Of a stretch of 12,128 bases of DNA, positions 1 through 5,996 are shown piece by piece. Made by a program: the position numbers and the translations under genes. The stretch lies in assembly GCA_024277515.1 (NCBI GenBank), contig JAJRVB010000304.1, positions 1-12,128 on the forward strand, given 5' to 3'. Under the pieces are notes generated by a model. That model was not told the DNA's origin. It ran no database searches and saw only the letters and a program-made list of their open reading frames with translations. This DNA comes from Nitrospirota bacterium (lineage in GTDB: Bacteria > Nitrospirota > Thermodesulfovibrionia > UBA6902). Position 1 is the first letter of the stretch; each line of letters begins with the position of its first letter.

Positions 1-30
1 AATGGCTACTTGTACAGTCCGTTTCTTCAT
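1..30 (-). CDS. Start of a gene cut by the window edge, probably homoserine dehydrogenase
   Basis: Only ten codons are visible, reading MKKRTVQVAI from an ATG at position 30. A GAGG ribosome-binding site lies five to six bases upstream, which makes this a credible start. The peptide resembles the beginning of homoserine dehydrogenases, which run into a Rossmann glycine loop right after such a leader. An AlaC-type aminotransferase followed by homoserine dehydrogenase is a common gene order. The identity is inferred from this short peptide and the neighbour and could be wrong; the existence of a coding start is better supported. Confidence 0.5.
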   Translation of the reverse strand, partial: MKKRTVQVAI

Positions 31-73
31 TTTTTCCTCATTTATTCAGATGGCTGCATTATAATTAAATATT

Positions 74-87
74 TACCTGAACAGGTA
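74..87. promoter_or_regulatory. 14-bp palindrome upstream of the left-edge gene
   Basis: TACCTG and CAGGTA form perfect arms around a 2-base centre, about 45 bp upstream of the start at position 30. A TATAAT hexamer reads on the minus strand a few bases nearer the gene. This could be an operator for the left-edge gene, but a palindrome this short can arise by chance. Confidence 0.25.
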
Positions 88-150
88 TTATGCTCAAAAT
101 AGCTCGATTTATTCAAGGGATGGGGAGGATTTAAAAAAGCAGGCGGTAGT

Positions 151-167
151 CAGCAGCCAGGGATCAG
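151..167. repeat. Degenerate 7-bp-period repeat after the aminotransferase stop codon
   Basis: CAG recurs at positions 151, 158 and 165, a strict 7-base period, in units CAGCAGC and CAGGGAT. The run begins 3 bp beyond the alaC stop codon. It is short and degenerate, so it is weak alone. It counts mainly because clearer 7-bp repeats of the same CAGNNNN form occur at other gene boundaries in the window. Confidence 0.4.
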
Positions 168-169
168 TT

Positions 170-1342
170 TTATTTATTGAGCGCCTTTTTGATTCCTCTT
201 GAGGCCTGGCGTATCCTGTGTTCATTTTCAACAAGGGCAAAACGGATAAAGCCCTCACCTGCCGGCCCAAATCCGATCCCCGGAGAAACCGCGACACCGG
301 CAGTCTTTAACAGGAATTTGGTAAATTCGAGTGAGCCCATGTTCCTGAAAGGCTCCGGAATTTGAGCCCATACAAACATTGTCGCCTGTGGCGGCTCAAC
401 ATTCCATCCGGCATTTTTAAGTCCCTGTATCAGGACGTTTCTTCTGCCCTCGTAGGTGCGGACGATATTCTGAACACACTCCTGCTCACCCCTCAACGCG
501 ATGATACTCGCAATCTGTATAGGTTGAAACATGCCATAATCAAGATAACTCTTGATCGTAGTCAGCGCGCCGACGATTTCCCTGTTGCCGCAGCAGAAAC
601 CTACTCTCCAGCCGGCCATTGAATAGCTTTTCGTTAGTGAATAGAATTCCACACCCACGTCCTTTGCACCGGATGCCTGAAGAAAACTGGGGGGCTTATA
701 CCCGTCAAAAGTAAGGTCCGCATAAGCAAAATCATGAAGCACGATAATGTTATTCTCTTTTGCAAAATCAACCACCTTCTGAAAAAACTCAAGATCCGTG
801 CATGTTGTGGTGGGATTGTGAGGGAAATTGATAAGCAGTACTTTTGGCCTGGGCCAGGCCGATTTAAATTCTTCCTCCATGCTATGGAAAAAGTCCGCGT
901 CCTTTTCAACAGGAATGCTCCTGACATCTCCACCGGCAAGGATGAAACTGTAAGGATGAATGGGATACGCAGGGGCGGGGGTTAAAATCAGGTCACCCGG
1001 CTCCACCATGGCATAGGCAAGGTGAGACAGTCCCTCTTTAGAGCCTATGGTCGCAACCGCCTCTGTCTCATGGTCAAGATCTACATTAAAGCGCCTCTTG
1101 TACCATTCACATATGGCAAGTCTTAATTGTGTGATGCCCTTTGAGGCAGAGTACCTGTGGTTCTTTGGATTTCTGACGGCTTCAACGAGCTTTTCCACTA
1201 TATGCTCAGGAGTCGGGAGATCAGGGTTGCCCATGCCGAGGTCGATAATATCTTCGCCTTTTCTCCTTGCCTCCATTTTCAGCTTATTTACAATCGCAAA
1301 TACATACGGGGGCAGACGTTTTACTCTATTGAATTCATTCAT
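170..1342 (-). CDS. alaC: AlaC-type PLP aminotransferase (alanine/aspartate family)
   Basis: This 390-residue class I/II aminotransferase most resembles the AlaC/YfdZ group, which transfers amino groups between alanine or related amino acids and 2-oxo acids in the cytosol. LL-diaminopimelate aminotransferases are close relatives and cannot be excluded. Visible fold-type I landmarks are the N-terminal DLGMGNPDLPTP segment (about 34-45), FPHNPT (173-178), HDFAYADL (203-210) with the cofactor-ring Asp and Tyr, and SLTKSYSMAGWRVGF (235-249), where Lys238 should form the Schiff base. FIRFALV near the C-terminus holds the substrate-carboxylate Arg. Length is normal for the family. The ATG is preceded by AGGAG six bases upstream, which fixes the start. 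A probable homoserine dehydrogenase follows downstream, pointing to amino-acid metabolism. Exact substrate is uncertain. Confidence 0.88.
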   Translation of the reverse strand: MNEFNRVKRLPPYVFAIVNKLKMEARRKGEDIIDLGMGNPDLPTPEHIVEKLVEAVRNPKNHRYSASKGITQLRLAICEWYKRRFNVDLDHETEAVATIGSKEGLSHLAYAMVEPGDLILTPAPAYPIHPYSFILAGGDVRSIPVEKDADFFHSMEEEFKSAWPRPKVLLINFPHNPTTTCTDLEFFQKVVDFAKENNIIVLHDFAYADLTFDGYKPPSFLQASGAKDVGVEFYSLTKSYSMAGWRVGFCCGNREIVGALTTIKSYLDYGMFQPIQIASIIALRGEQECVQNIVRTYEGRRNVLIQGLKNAGWNVEPPQATMFVWAQIPEPFRNMGSLEFTKFLLKTAGVAVSPGIGFGPAGEGFIRFALVENEHRIRQASRGIKKALNK

Positions 1343-1453
1343 GAGTTCTCCTGATCATATTAAATAATGCATGTTCCATGTTTAGATACATGAGCAGATT
1401 ATCACATATTTTACATTTTTTTTCTAATCATTTACCCAAATAATACAATCAGA

Positions 1454-1603
1454 AAGAAGCAGGTGTTGTGAAAGTAAATAATTTTCGATACGTTAGACGC
1501 AATACCAACCAATCTGAGCGTGTACGTTTTAATCCAAAGCCTTTTGCATATTATCTTATTAATTCATCGAGTTAATTATTTAATTGAACAATATCTGCTT
1601 CTT
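1454..1603. repeat. 150-bp MITE-like element with long terminal inverted repeats
   Basis: The 30 bases at 1454-1483 and the reverse complement of 1574-1603 match at 25 of 30 positions without gaps, both beginning AAGAAGCAG and ending TAAATAATT. With a 2-base gap the similarity extends inward through a shared TCGAT. No open reading frame of note lies inside. The element fills most of the lipA-alaC gap. It looks like a small non-autonomous inverted-repeat element or a large intergenic palindrome. I see no clear target-site duplication. If transcribed, it could fold into a long imperfect hairpin and separate lipA from alaC expression. Confidence 0.55.
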
Positions 1604-1608
1604 TTGGG

Positions 1609-2454
1609 TTAATATGCTGATCCCTCAAACATTTCAGCGGCATTCATGGAGCTCCGTGTCAATGGTGATGCAGCCACGCCCCTGAATCCCAGCTCAAGTG
1701 CTTTTTTCCGGTACTCCTCAAATACCTCCGGAGCGATATACTCAACTACTGGAATATTCGTTCGGCGGGGCTGAAGATACTGTCCTACTGTTAAAAAGTC
1801 ACAGCCTGCCCTGAGCAGGTCCTTCATGACTTCCAATATCTCGGCCTCTTTCTCACCAAGTCCAACCATGATCCCTGACTTAGTGAGGGTATGAGGAGAT
1901 ATGTCCTTTGCGGTCCGGATCACATGTATTGATGTCTCATAATCCGCTGCCGGTCTCACTCTTGAATACAGCCTGGGAACAGTCTCTACATTATGATTAA
2001 AAACATCAGGACAGGCATCAATGACCGTCTTGATTGATTTATAATTTCCTTTAAAGTCAGGGATCAAAACCTCTATTTTTATTGCATTAATTTTAGATCG
2101 AACAGCTTCTATTGACTTTGCGAACTGACCTGCTCCTCCGTCAGACAGGTCGTCTCTAGTCACAGATGTAATTACCACAAACTTCAGTCCGAGTGACCTT
2201 GCCGCTTCTGCCACTTTATCAGGCTCAAGCGGGTCAGGCGGCAGGGGCAGCGATGATTCCACAGCACAGAATGAGCAGTTCCGAGTGCACCTGTAACCCA
2301 GAATCATAAATGTTGCCGTACTCCTGGAAAAACATTCTCCCTGATTAGGGCATCGGGCTTCCTCACACACAGTCGATACCCCGTGGTGCCTCAGGACCTT
2401 TTTTGTTTCATGTGTGCCAGTTAACCTGACTTTTATCCATTCCGGATGGCGCAT
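1609..2454 (-). CDS. lipA: Lipoyl synthase (radical SAM)
   Basis: LipA inserts two sulfur atoms into octanoyl groups on lipoyl carrier domains (pyruvate and 2-oxoglutarate dehydrogenases, glycine cleavage H protein). The 281-residue protein carries both iron-sulfur motifs of the family. CEEARCPNQGEC (Cys30, Cys35, Cys41) holds the auxiliary sulfur-donor cluster and CTRNCSFC (Cys56, Cys60, Cys63) the radical-SAM cluster. The C-terminal RSS motif (267-269) that ligates the auxiliary cluster is present. The N-terminus PEWIKVRL is typical, which supports the ATG used although no clear Shine-Dalgarno is visible. It starts 6 bp after bioD ends, so translation from the biotin operon mRNA is likely. 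LipB or LplA is not in the window. Confidence 0.95.
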   Translation of the reverse strand: MRHPEWIKVRLTGTHETKKVLRHHGVSTVCEEARCPNQGECFSRSTATFMILGYRCTRNCSFCAVESSLPLPPDPLEPDKVAEAARSLGLKFVVITSVTRDDLSDGGAGQFAKSIEAVRSKINAIKIEVLIPDFKGNYKSIKTVIDACPDVFNHNVETVPRLYSRVRPAADYETSIHVIRTAKDISPHTLTKSGIMVGLGEKEAEILEVMKDLLRAGCDFLTVGQYLQPRRTNIPVVEYIAPEVFEEYRKKALELGFRGVAASPLTRSSMNAAEMFEGSAY

Positions 2455-2460
2455 TTTTAT

Positions 2461-3162
2461 TTATGATAATCCTGCCAGGATCTGTTCAGCAGATGAAGCA
2501 AATATTTTTTTTGCTTCAGGGCCGGACAAATCCTTCATGTAAGGCAGATCACCCAGTATCCGTACATCTCCCAGCCCTGCAATCACATCAGGATTGGTCT
2601 TCTCCGGCAGGCCTTTTATTGTTCTGACGGTACTGTTTATTATTACTCCCAGAATATTCAAGCCCCTGTTTCTTGCTGCCATGACCGTAAGAAGCGTATG
2701 ATTGATAGTCCCGAGTCCCGGCCTTGAGACAATCACAACAGGCAGGTTCAGGTCTTCCGCAAGATCAAGGAAAAGATATTTCTTATAGACAGGGACCATG
2801 ATCCCCCCTGCCCCTTCCACAATTGTCACATCATATTTCCTTGCCATACGATTGTAAGCAGAGATTATTTTTTTCCTGTTTATCCTGACCCCTTCAATTT
2901 TTGCCGCAACTGCCGGTGCAAGGGGATGTTCAAGTCGGTATGGATTAACAGTATCAACCGATTCATTCAGACCGGATACCGCAAGCAGCCTGAGGGCATC
3001 TGCAGGAATAAGTTCGCCATTGCTTCTCCTGCATCCCGACTCTACAGGCTTCAATGGACAAACAGAAAGCCCCTGGTCCTTCATGGCCTGAATTAAACCG
3101 GCAGCCACAAAAGTTTTACCGACCCCGGTATCAGTGCCGGTTATAAAAATCCCTTTATTCAT
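2461..3162 (-). CDS. bioD: ATP-dependent dethiobiotin synthetase
   Basis: BioD closes the ureido ring of dethiobiotin from 7,8-diaminopelargonate, CO2 and ATP, the penultimate step of biotin synthesis. From the ATG at 3162 the protein has 233 residues, usual for the family. Motifs seen are the P-loop GTDTGVGKT (9-17), CPLKPVESG with the substrate lysine near residue 38, and VEGAGGIMVP in the middle. I prefer this ATG, giving MNKGIFITGTDTGVGKT. A TTG five codons upstream at 3177 is also in frame but lies inside an intergenic repeat. Neither start has a good ribosome-binding site. The gene is followed closely by lipA and preceded by the reductase gene. Confidence 0.93.
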   Translation of the reverse strand: MNKGIFITGTDTGVGKTFVAAGLIQAMKDQGLSVCPLKPVESGCRRSNGELIPADALRLLAVSGLNESVDTVNPYRLEHPLAPAVAAKIEGVRINRKKIISAYNRMARKYDVTIVEGAGGIMVPVYKKYLFLDLAEDLNLPVVIVSRPGLGTINHTLLTVMAARNRGLNILGVIINSTVRTIKGLPEKTNPDVIAGLGDVRILGDLPYMKDLSGPEAKKIFASSAEQILAGLS

Positions 3163-3169
3163 ACGGAAA

Positions 3170-3271
3170 AATGACAAATGTCAAATGAAATCCAAAACCC
3201 AAAATTCAAATATACTTTGGCATTGAACCATTTGGTATTGATTTGATATTTGTAATTTGTCATTTGACATT
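3170..3271. repeat. Inverted pair of 7-bp-period CAA repeats between bioD and the reductase gene
   Basis: On the plus strand CAA recurs at 3175 and 3182, then, after a phase slip, at 3193, 3200 and 3207. On the minus strand the right half contains units CAAATGA, CAAATTA, CAAATAT and CAAATCA, with TTG in plus-strand reading ending at 3245, 3252, 3259 and 3266, a strict 7-base period. The arms face each other, so the segment is also an imperfect palindrome with ATGACAAATGTCAAATG at the left end and CATTTGACATT at the right. It fills the bioD-reductase gap and touches the end of the reductase gene. Confidence 0.65.
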
Positions 3272-3977
3272 ATAATATCCTGCTGTCAAGATTAAAGACC
3301 TGTCCGCTTATCCCTTTTGTTTCTGAAAGATGGCACATAAACTCTGCCACTCTCTGCGGGTCGGAATAATCTTTAACAAGGTTCTCCTTAAGTGCCGTGT
3401 CTTTTGCCCTGTCACCCGCTCCCGCCCCCATGTCAGTCAGCATATACCCCGGCAGGACGGCATTGACCATCACATTATATCCGCTCAATTCCCTGGCTGA
3501 AGTCTTTGTCAGGGCAATGAGTCCTGCCTTTGACGCCGCATACGCGGAGAGCCCTTTACCTCCTTTTACACCGACATATGAAGATACATTTATTATATGT
3601 CCGCTCTTCCGCTTCATCATGTGCCGACCGACCGTACGTATAAAATGAAAAGGGCCTTTTAAATTGGTGTTCACAATAACATCAAAGTCCTCCCCGGCTG
3701 TATTAACCAGATACGACGCTGCCGTGATACCCGCATTATTGACCAGTATATCGATTCTCCCCCACTTTTTTATTACATCATCCACCAGAGACTTGACCTC
3801 TCCGGCATCCCGCACATCAGCCTGAAGTACAATCGAATCATCTATTCCGGAAGCTGTTTCTTCCGCTTCCTTCTTTTGCTCCCTGAAGTGGACAGCAACT
3901 TTCCAGCGATTTTTCCCAAATGCCAGGGCAACAGCCCTGCCAAGACCTCTTGATGATCCCGTAACAATGCAAACCAT
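3270..3977 (-). CDS. FabG-like short-chain dehydrogenase/reductase in the biotin cluster
   Basis: This 235-residue classical SDR most resembles 3-oxoacyl-ACP reductases. The NAD(P)-binding motif TGSSRGLG is at 6-13, NNAG at 80-83, and the catalytic set is Asn105, Ser133, Tyr146 and Lys150 (YAASK). Length is slightly short compared with FabG (about 245) but the core is complete. It lies between bioF and bioD on the same strand. FabG-like genes in biotin operons are known in other bacteria, where they are thought to help make the pimeloyl thioester from modified fatty-acid intermediates. That role is inference here; a housekeeping FabG or another oxidoreductase is possible. A 29-bp palindrome stands just upstream of the ATG. 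Confidence 0.82.
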   Translation of the reverse strand: MVCIVTGSSRGLGRAVALAFGKNRWKVAVHFREQKKEAEETASGIDDSIVLQADVRDAGEVKSLVDDVIKKWGRIDILVNNAGITAASYLVNTAGEDFDVIVNTNLKGPFHFIRTVGRHMMKRKSGHIINVSSYVGVKGGKGLSAYAASKAGLIALTKTSARELSGYNVMVNAVLPGYMLTDMGAGAGDRAKDTALKENLVKDYSDPQRVAEFMCHLSETKGISGQVFNLDSRIL

Positions 3978-3988
3978 ATCATCCAGGA

Positions 3989-4017
3989 AACATATCGAGG
4001 TTCAACCTCGATATGTT
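3989..4017. promoter_or_regulatory. 29-bp perfect palindrome between bioF and the reductase gene
   Basis: AACATATCGAGGTT and AACCTCGATATGTT are exact reverse complements separated by one base. The site lies after the bioF stop codon and ends 11 bp before the reductase start. It is not followed by a T-run on the minus strand, so it does not look like a standard terminator. It does not match the BirA operator pattern. It could be an operator or an RNA hairpin controlling reductase translation. Confidence 0.5.
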
Positions 4018-4024
4018 CATATAC

Positions 4025-5260
4025 TTATCTATATTTTTCAAGGCTGTACAGTGCCATATCAATATCTTCCCTCGTATGACCGGCGGTTATGGAAAATCTG
4101 ATCCTGCACTTCCCTTCCGGAACAGTCGGAGGGCGTATGGCCGGCGCGAATATATTATTTCTCTCAAGGTGCCTTCCCAGTTTCATCGCGCTCTTTACGT
4201 CTCCTGCAAGGATGGGAATAATCGGGGTCTCTGAATTCATGGTGTCATAACCAAGGTCACGAAGCCCGCGTATGAAATGATCTCTGTTTCTCCATAATCT
4301 TTGTCTCATTCTCACCGATCTGTTATCAAGTATATCTATTGACGCAATGCCCGCTGCTGCAACAGCCGGCGGGAGTGATGTTGAATAGATAAAACTCCTC
4401 GCCCTGTTAATCAGCAGACTGACCAAGTTCTTGCTGCCTGTTGCAAAGGCCCCGTAACAACCGGCTGCCTTGCTCAGTGTACCCATCTGAATGATGTTGT
4501 CATTCACGATGCTGAAGTGTTCCAGGCCACCTCTCCCGTTCTTTCCGAGTACCCCTGTGGCGTGCGCGTCATCAAGCATTAACAATGCATGATATGTTTT
4601 GCTCAACTCTGTAAGTTCACATAGTGGAGCAATGTCTCCGTCCATACTGAAAACGGTCTCGGAAATTATTATGCACTGTTTGACGGATTTTTTTTTCGAG
4701 TACTTTCTGAGCAGGGACTCAAGATGGCCAGCATCTGCATGACGGTAAATCACCACTTCCGCCTTTGAGAGCCGTGTCCCGTCTACAATGCTTGCATGAT
4801 TCAGCTCATCGCTGAAAATAACCGTGTTCGTGCCGGATACGGCCGGGATTATCCCTGTATTTGCGGCATACCCGGTATTAAACACGAGGGCTGCCTCTGT
4901 TTTTTTGAACCTGGCAATCCTCTTTTCAAGTTCCACATGAGGAATGCAGGTGCCGCTCAGCAGTCTCGACGCGCCGGAACCAAATCCGTATTTTTTTAGT
5001 GCCGATATCGCGGCCCTCGATATAGCCGTATGCCGAGAGAGACCAAGATAGTCATTGGATGAGAAGTTAATGAAGCTTTGTCCCTTAATTGAAATTTTTG
5101 GACCGGGAGATGATTCGATGCAGGTAATTGACCTGAAGAGATTTCTTTCCCTGATGTTTTTCAACTCTTCAGAGAAATATTTAGCAGCCCTTTCTCTTTT
5201 GTCCTGTTTCTGAATGCTGACCGCTGACTGCTGACTGCTGCTTTTTTCAGACCCCTTCAC
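4025..5260 (-). CDS. bioF: 8-amino-7-oxononanoate synthase
   Basis: BioF condenses pimeloyl thioester with L-alanine using PLP, the first dedicated step in forming the biotin rings. Alpha-oxoamine synthase landmarks are NFSSNDYLGL (65-74), SDELNHASIVDG (150-161), DDAHATG (230-236) and GTLSKAAG (261-268) with Lys264 as the Schiff-base lysine. The protein is 411 residues, about 20 longer than usual, all of it at the N-terminus. The GTG start lies inside the last codons of queE (14-base overlap), suggesting translational coupling. The extra N-terminal residues (SSSQQSAVSIQ) are encoded by a 7-bp tandem repeat. No good ribosome-binding site is seen, so the true start remains open, but the extension is in frame. 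Confidence 0.93.
   Translation of the reverse strand: MKGSEKSSSQQSAVSIQKQDKRERAAKYFSEELKNIRERNLFRSITCIESSPGPKISIKGQSFINFSSNDYLGLSRHTAISRAAISALKKYGFGSGASRLLSGTCIPHVELEKRIARFKKTEAALVFNTGYAANTGIIPAVSGTNTVIFSDELNHASIVDGTRLSKAEVVIYRHADAGHLESLLRKYSKKKSVKQCIIISETVFSMDGDIAPLCELTELSKTYHALLMLDDAHATGVLGKNGRGGLEHFSIVNDNIIQMGTLSKAAGCYGAFATGSKNLVSLLINRARSFIYSTSLPPAVAAAGIASIDILDNRSVRMRQRLWRNRDHFIRGLRDLGYDTMNSETPIIPILAGDVKSAMKLGRHLERNNIFAPAIRPPTVPEGKCRIRFSITAGHTREDIDMALYSLEKYR
5210..5240. repeat. 7-bp tandem repeat inside the 5' end of bioF
   Basis: In bioF orientation CAG recurs five times at exact 7-base spacing: CAGCAGT twice, then variants CAGCGGT and CAGCATT, then CAG. On the plus strand CTG lies at 5210, 5217, 5224, 5231 and 5238. 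It begins about six codons after the bioF GTG and encodes a Ser/Gln-rich stretch absent from typical BioF proteins. Because seven is not a multiple of three, gain or loss of one unit would shift the bioF frame. Confidence 0.75.
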
Positions 5261-5891
5261 GTTCGTCAGGGGCCCAGATGTATTTATGGATTTGGAGCTG
5301 CACCCTTACCTGCAGGTTGTCATTGAGCACCCAGGAGACAAGAGACTTGGGAGACAGTTCGCCATAGGCAGGCGACATGAGGATGTTTTCAAACTTCTCG
5401 ATGAGATTATTGCTCAGGATGATTTCTTTGGCCCAGGTGTAATCGGATTCATCCATAAGGACAAATTTTATCTGGTCCGTGGGCTTCAGGAATTCAAAAT
5501 TCTTCGGCCTCATCCTCTCATGCATGCCGCTTTTCGGAGACTTGTAATCCATGATGATAGTCAGTCTCTTGTCGAGACACCCGATGCATATCGAGCCGTT
5601 AGTTTCTACGAGCACATCATATCCCCTGTCAAGAAGGGTCTTAAGTAATTTTGGGGTCTCTTCCTGGAGCAGGGGTTCCCCTCCGGTAAACTCAACACAC
5701 TTGACGCCATACTCCTCGATCTTCGAGACAATGTCTTCGTCAGAAATTTCCTTGCCGTCATAGTATGCGTAATTGGTATCACAGTATGTGCAGCGGAGGT
5801 TGCAGCCGGCAAGTCTTATGAAGGTACAGGGGAGTCCGGCGTATGTTGATTCGCCCTGTATGCTTTTGAATATTTCGTTAATTTTCAGCAT
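5247..5891 (-). CDS. queE: 7-carboxy-7-deazaguanine synthase (radical SAM)
   Basis: QueE converts 6-carboxytetrahydropterin to 7-carboxy-7-deazaguanine on the route to queuosine and other deazaguanines. The 214-residue protein opens LKINEIFKSIQGEST, the usual family N-terminus. It has the cluster motif CNLRCTYC with CDTNYAYYDG, the glycine-rich SAM motif TGGEPLLQ, and ends QIHKYIWAPDER, also typical. The reading frame stays open 35 codons upstream of this ATG, but that segment lies in the divergent promoter region and matches nothing, so I start at 5891. queC, queD and queF are not in the window; the gene instead heads the biotin/lipoate run and overlaps bioF by 14 bases. No preQ1 riboswitch pattern is seen. 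Confidence 0.93.
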   Translation of the reverse strand: MLKINEIFKSIQGESTYAGLPCTFIRLAGCNLRCTYCDTNYAYYDGKEISDEDIVSKIEEYGVKCVEFTGGEPLLQEETPKLLKTLLDRGYDVLVETNGSICIGCLDKRLTIIMDYKSPKSGMHERMRPKNFEFLKPTDQIKFVLMDESDYTWAKEIILSNNLIEKFENILMSPAYGELSPKSLVSWVLNDNLQVRVQLQIHKYIWAPDEREGV

Positions 5892-5942
5892 ATAATCTAT
5901 TGGCTTCGTAATTAATAAAACAACAACAAGAAAGTTAGTAAT

Positions 5943-5971
5943 ATCATAATGAAAAGCCTTGACAATTGCAA
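5943..5971 (-). promoter_or_regulatory. Candidate sigma-70 promoter for queE and the biotin operon
   Basis: On the minus strand TTGCAA (5971-5966) and TATGAT (5948-5943) are separated by 17 bases, pointing at queE with a leader of about 45 bases. The -35 matches four of six consensus bases and the -10 five of six. It interleaves with the divergent nfeD promoter candidate. Confidence 0.4.
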
Positions 5972-5989
5972 GGCTGCTACAGTTATAAT
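5959..5989 (+). promoter_or_regulatory. Candidate sigma-70 promoter for nfeD
   Basis: A perfect TTGACA (5959-5964) and a perfect TATAAT (5984-5989) are separated by 19 bases, slightly longer than the ideal 17. The expected transcription start falls at about 5996, right before the ATG at 5997, so the message would be leaderless or nearly so. This argues against translation from the upstream ATG at 5949. Confidence 0.45.
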
Positions 5990-5996
5990 TCTCCAA

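Noticed and set aside
131..165. Possible terminator after alaC (weak stem followed by T6 on the minus strand)
   Set aside because: The stem has only three consecutive pairs plus mismatches; the T-run alone is insufficient.
4022..4036. TTATCTATAT resembling the BioR operator (TTATCTATAA) near the bioF stop
   Set aside because: It lies inside the last codons of bioF, far from a promoter, and BioR is mainly alphaproteobacterial; a 9 of 10 match in AT-rich sequence is weak.
5892..5996. Upstream extension of the queE reading frame by 35 codons
   Set aside because: QueE proteins start at LKINEIF; the extension is low-complexity, covers the divergent promoter region and has no family similarity.
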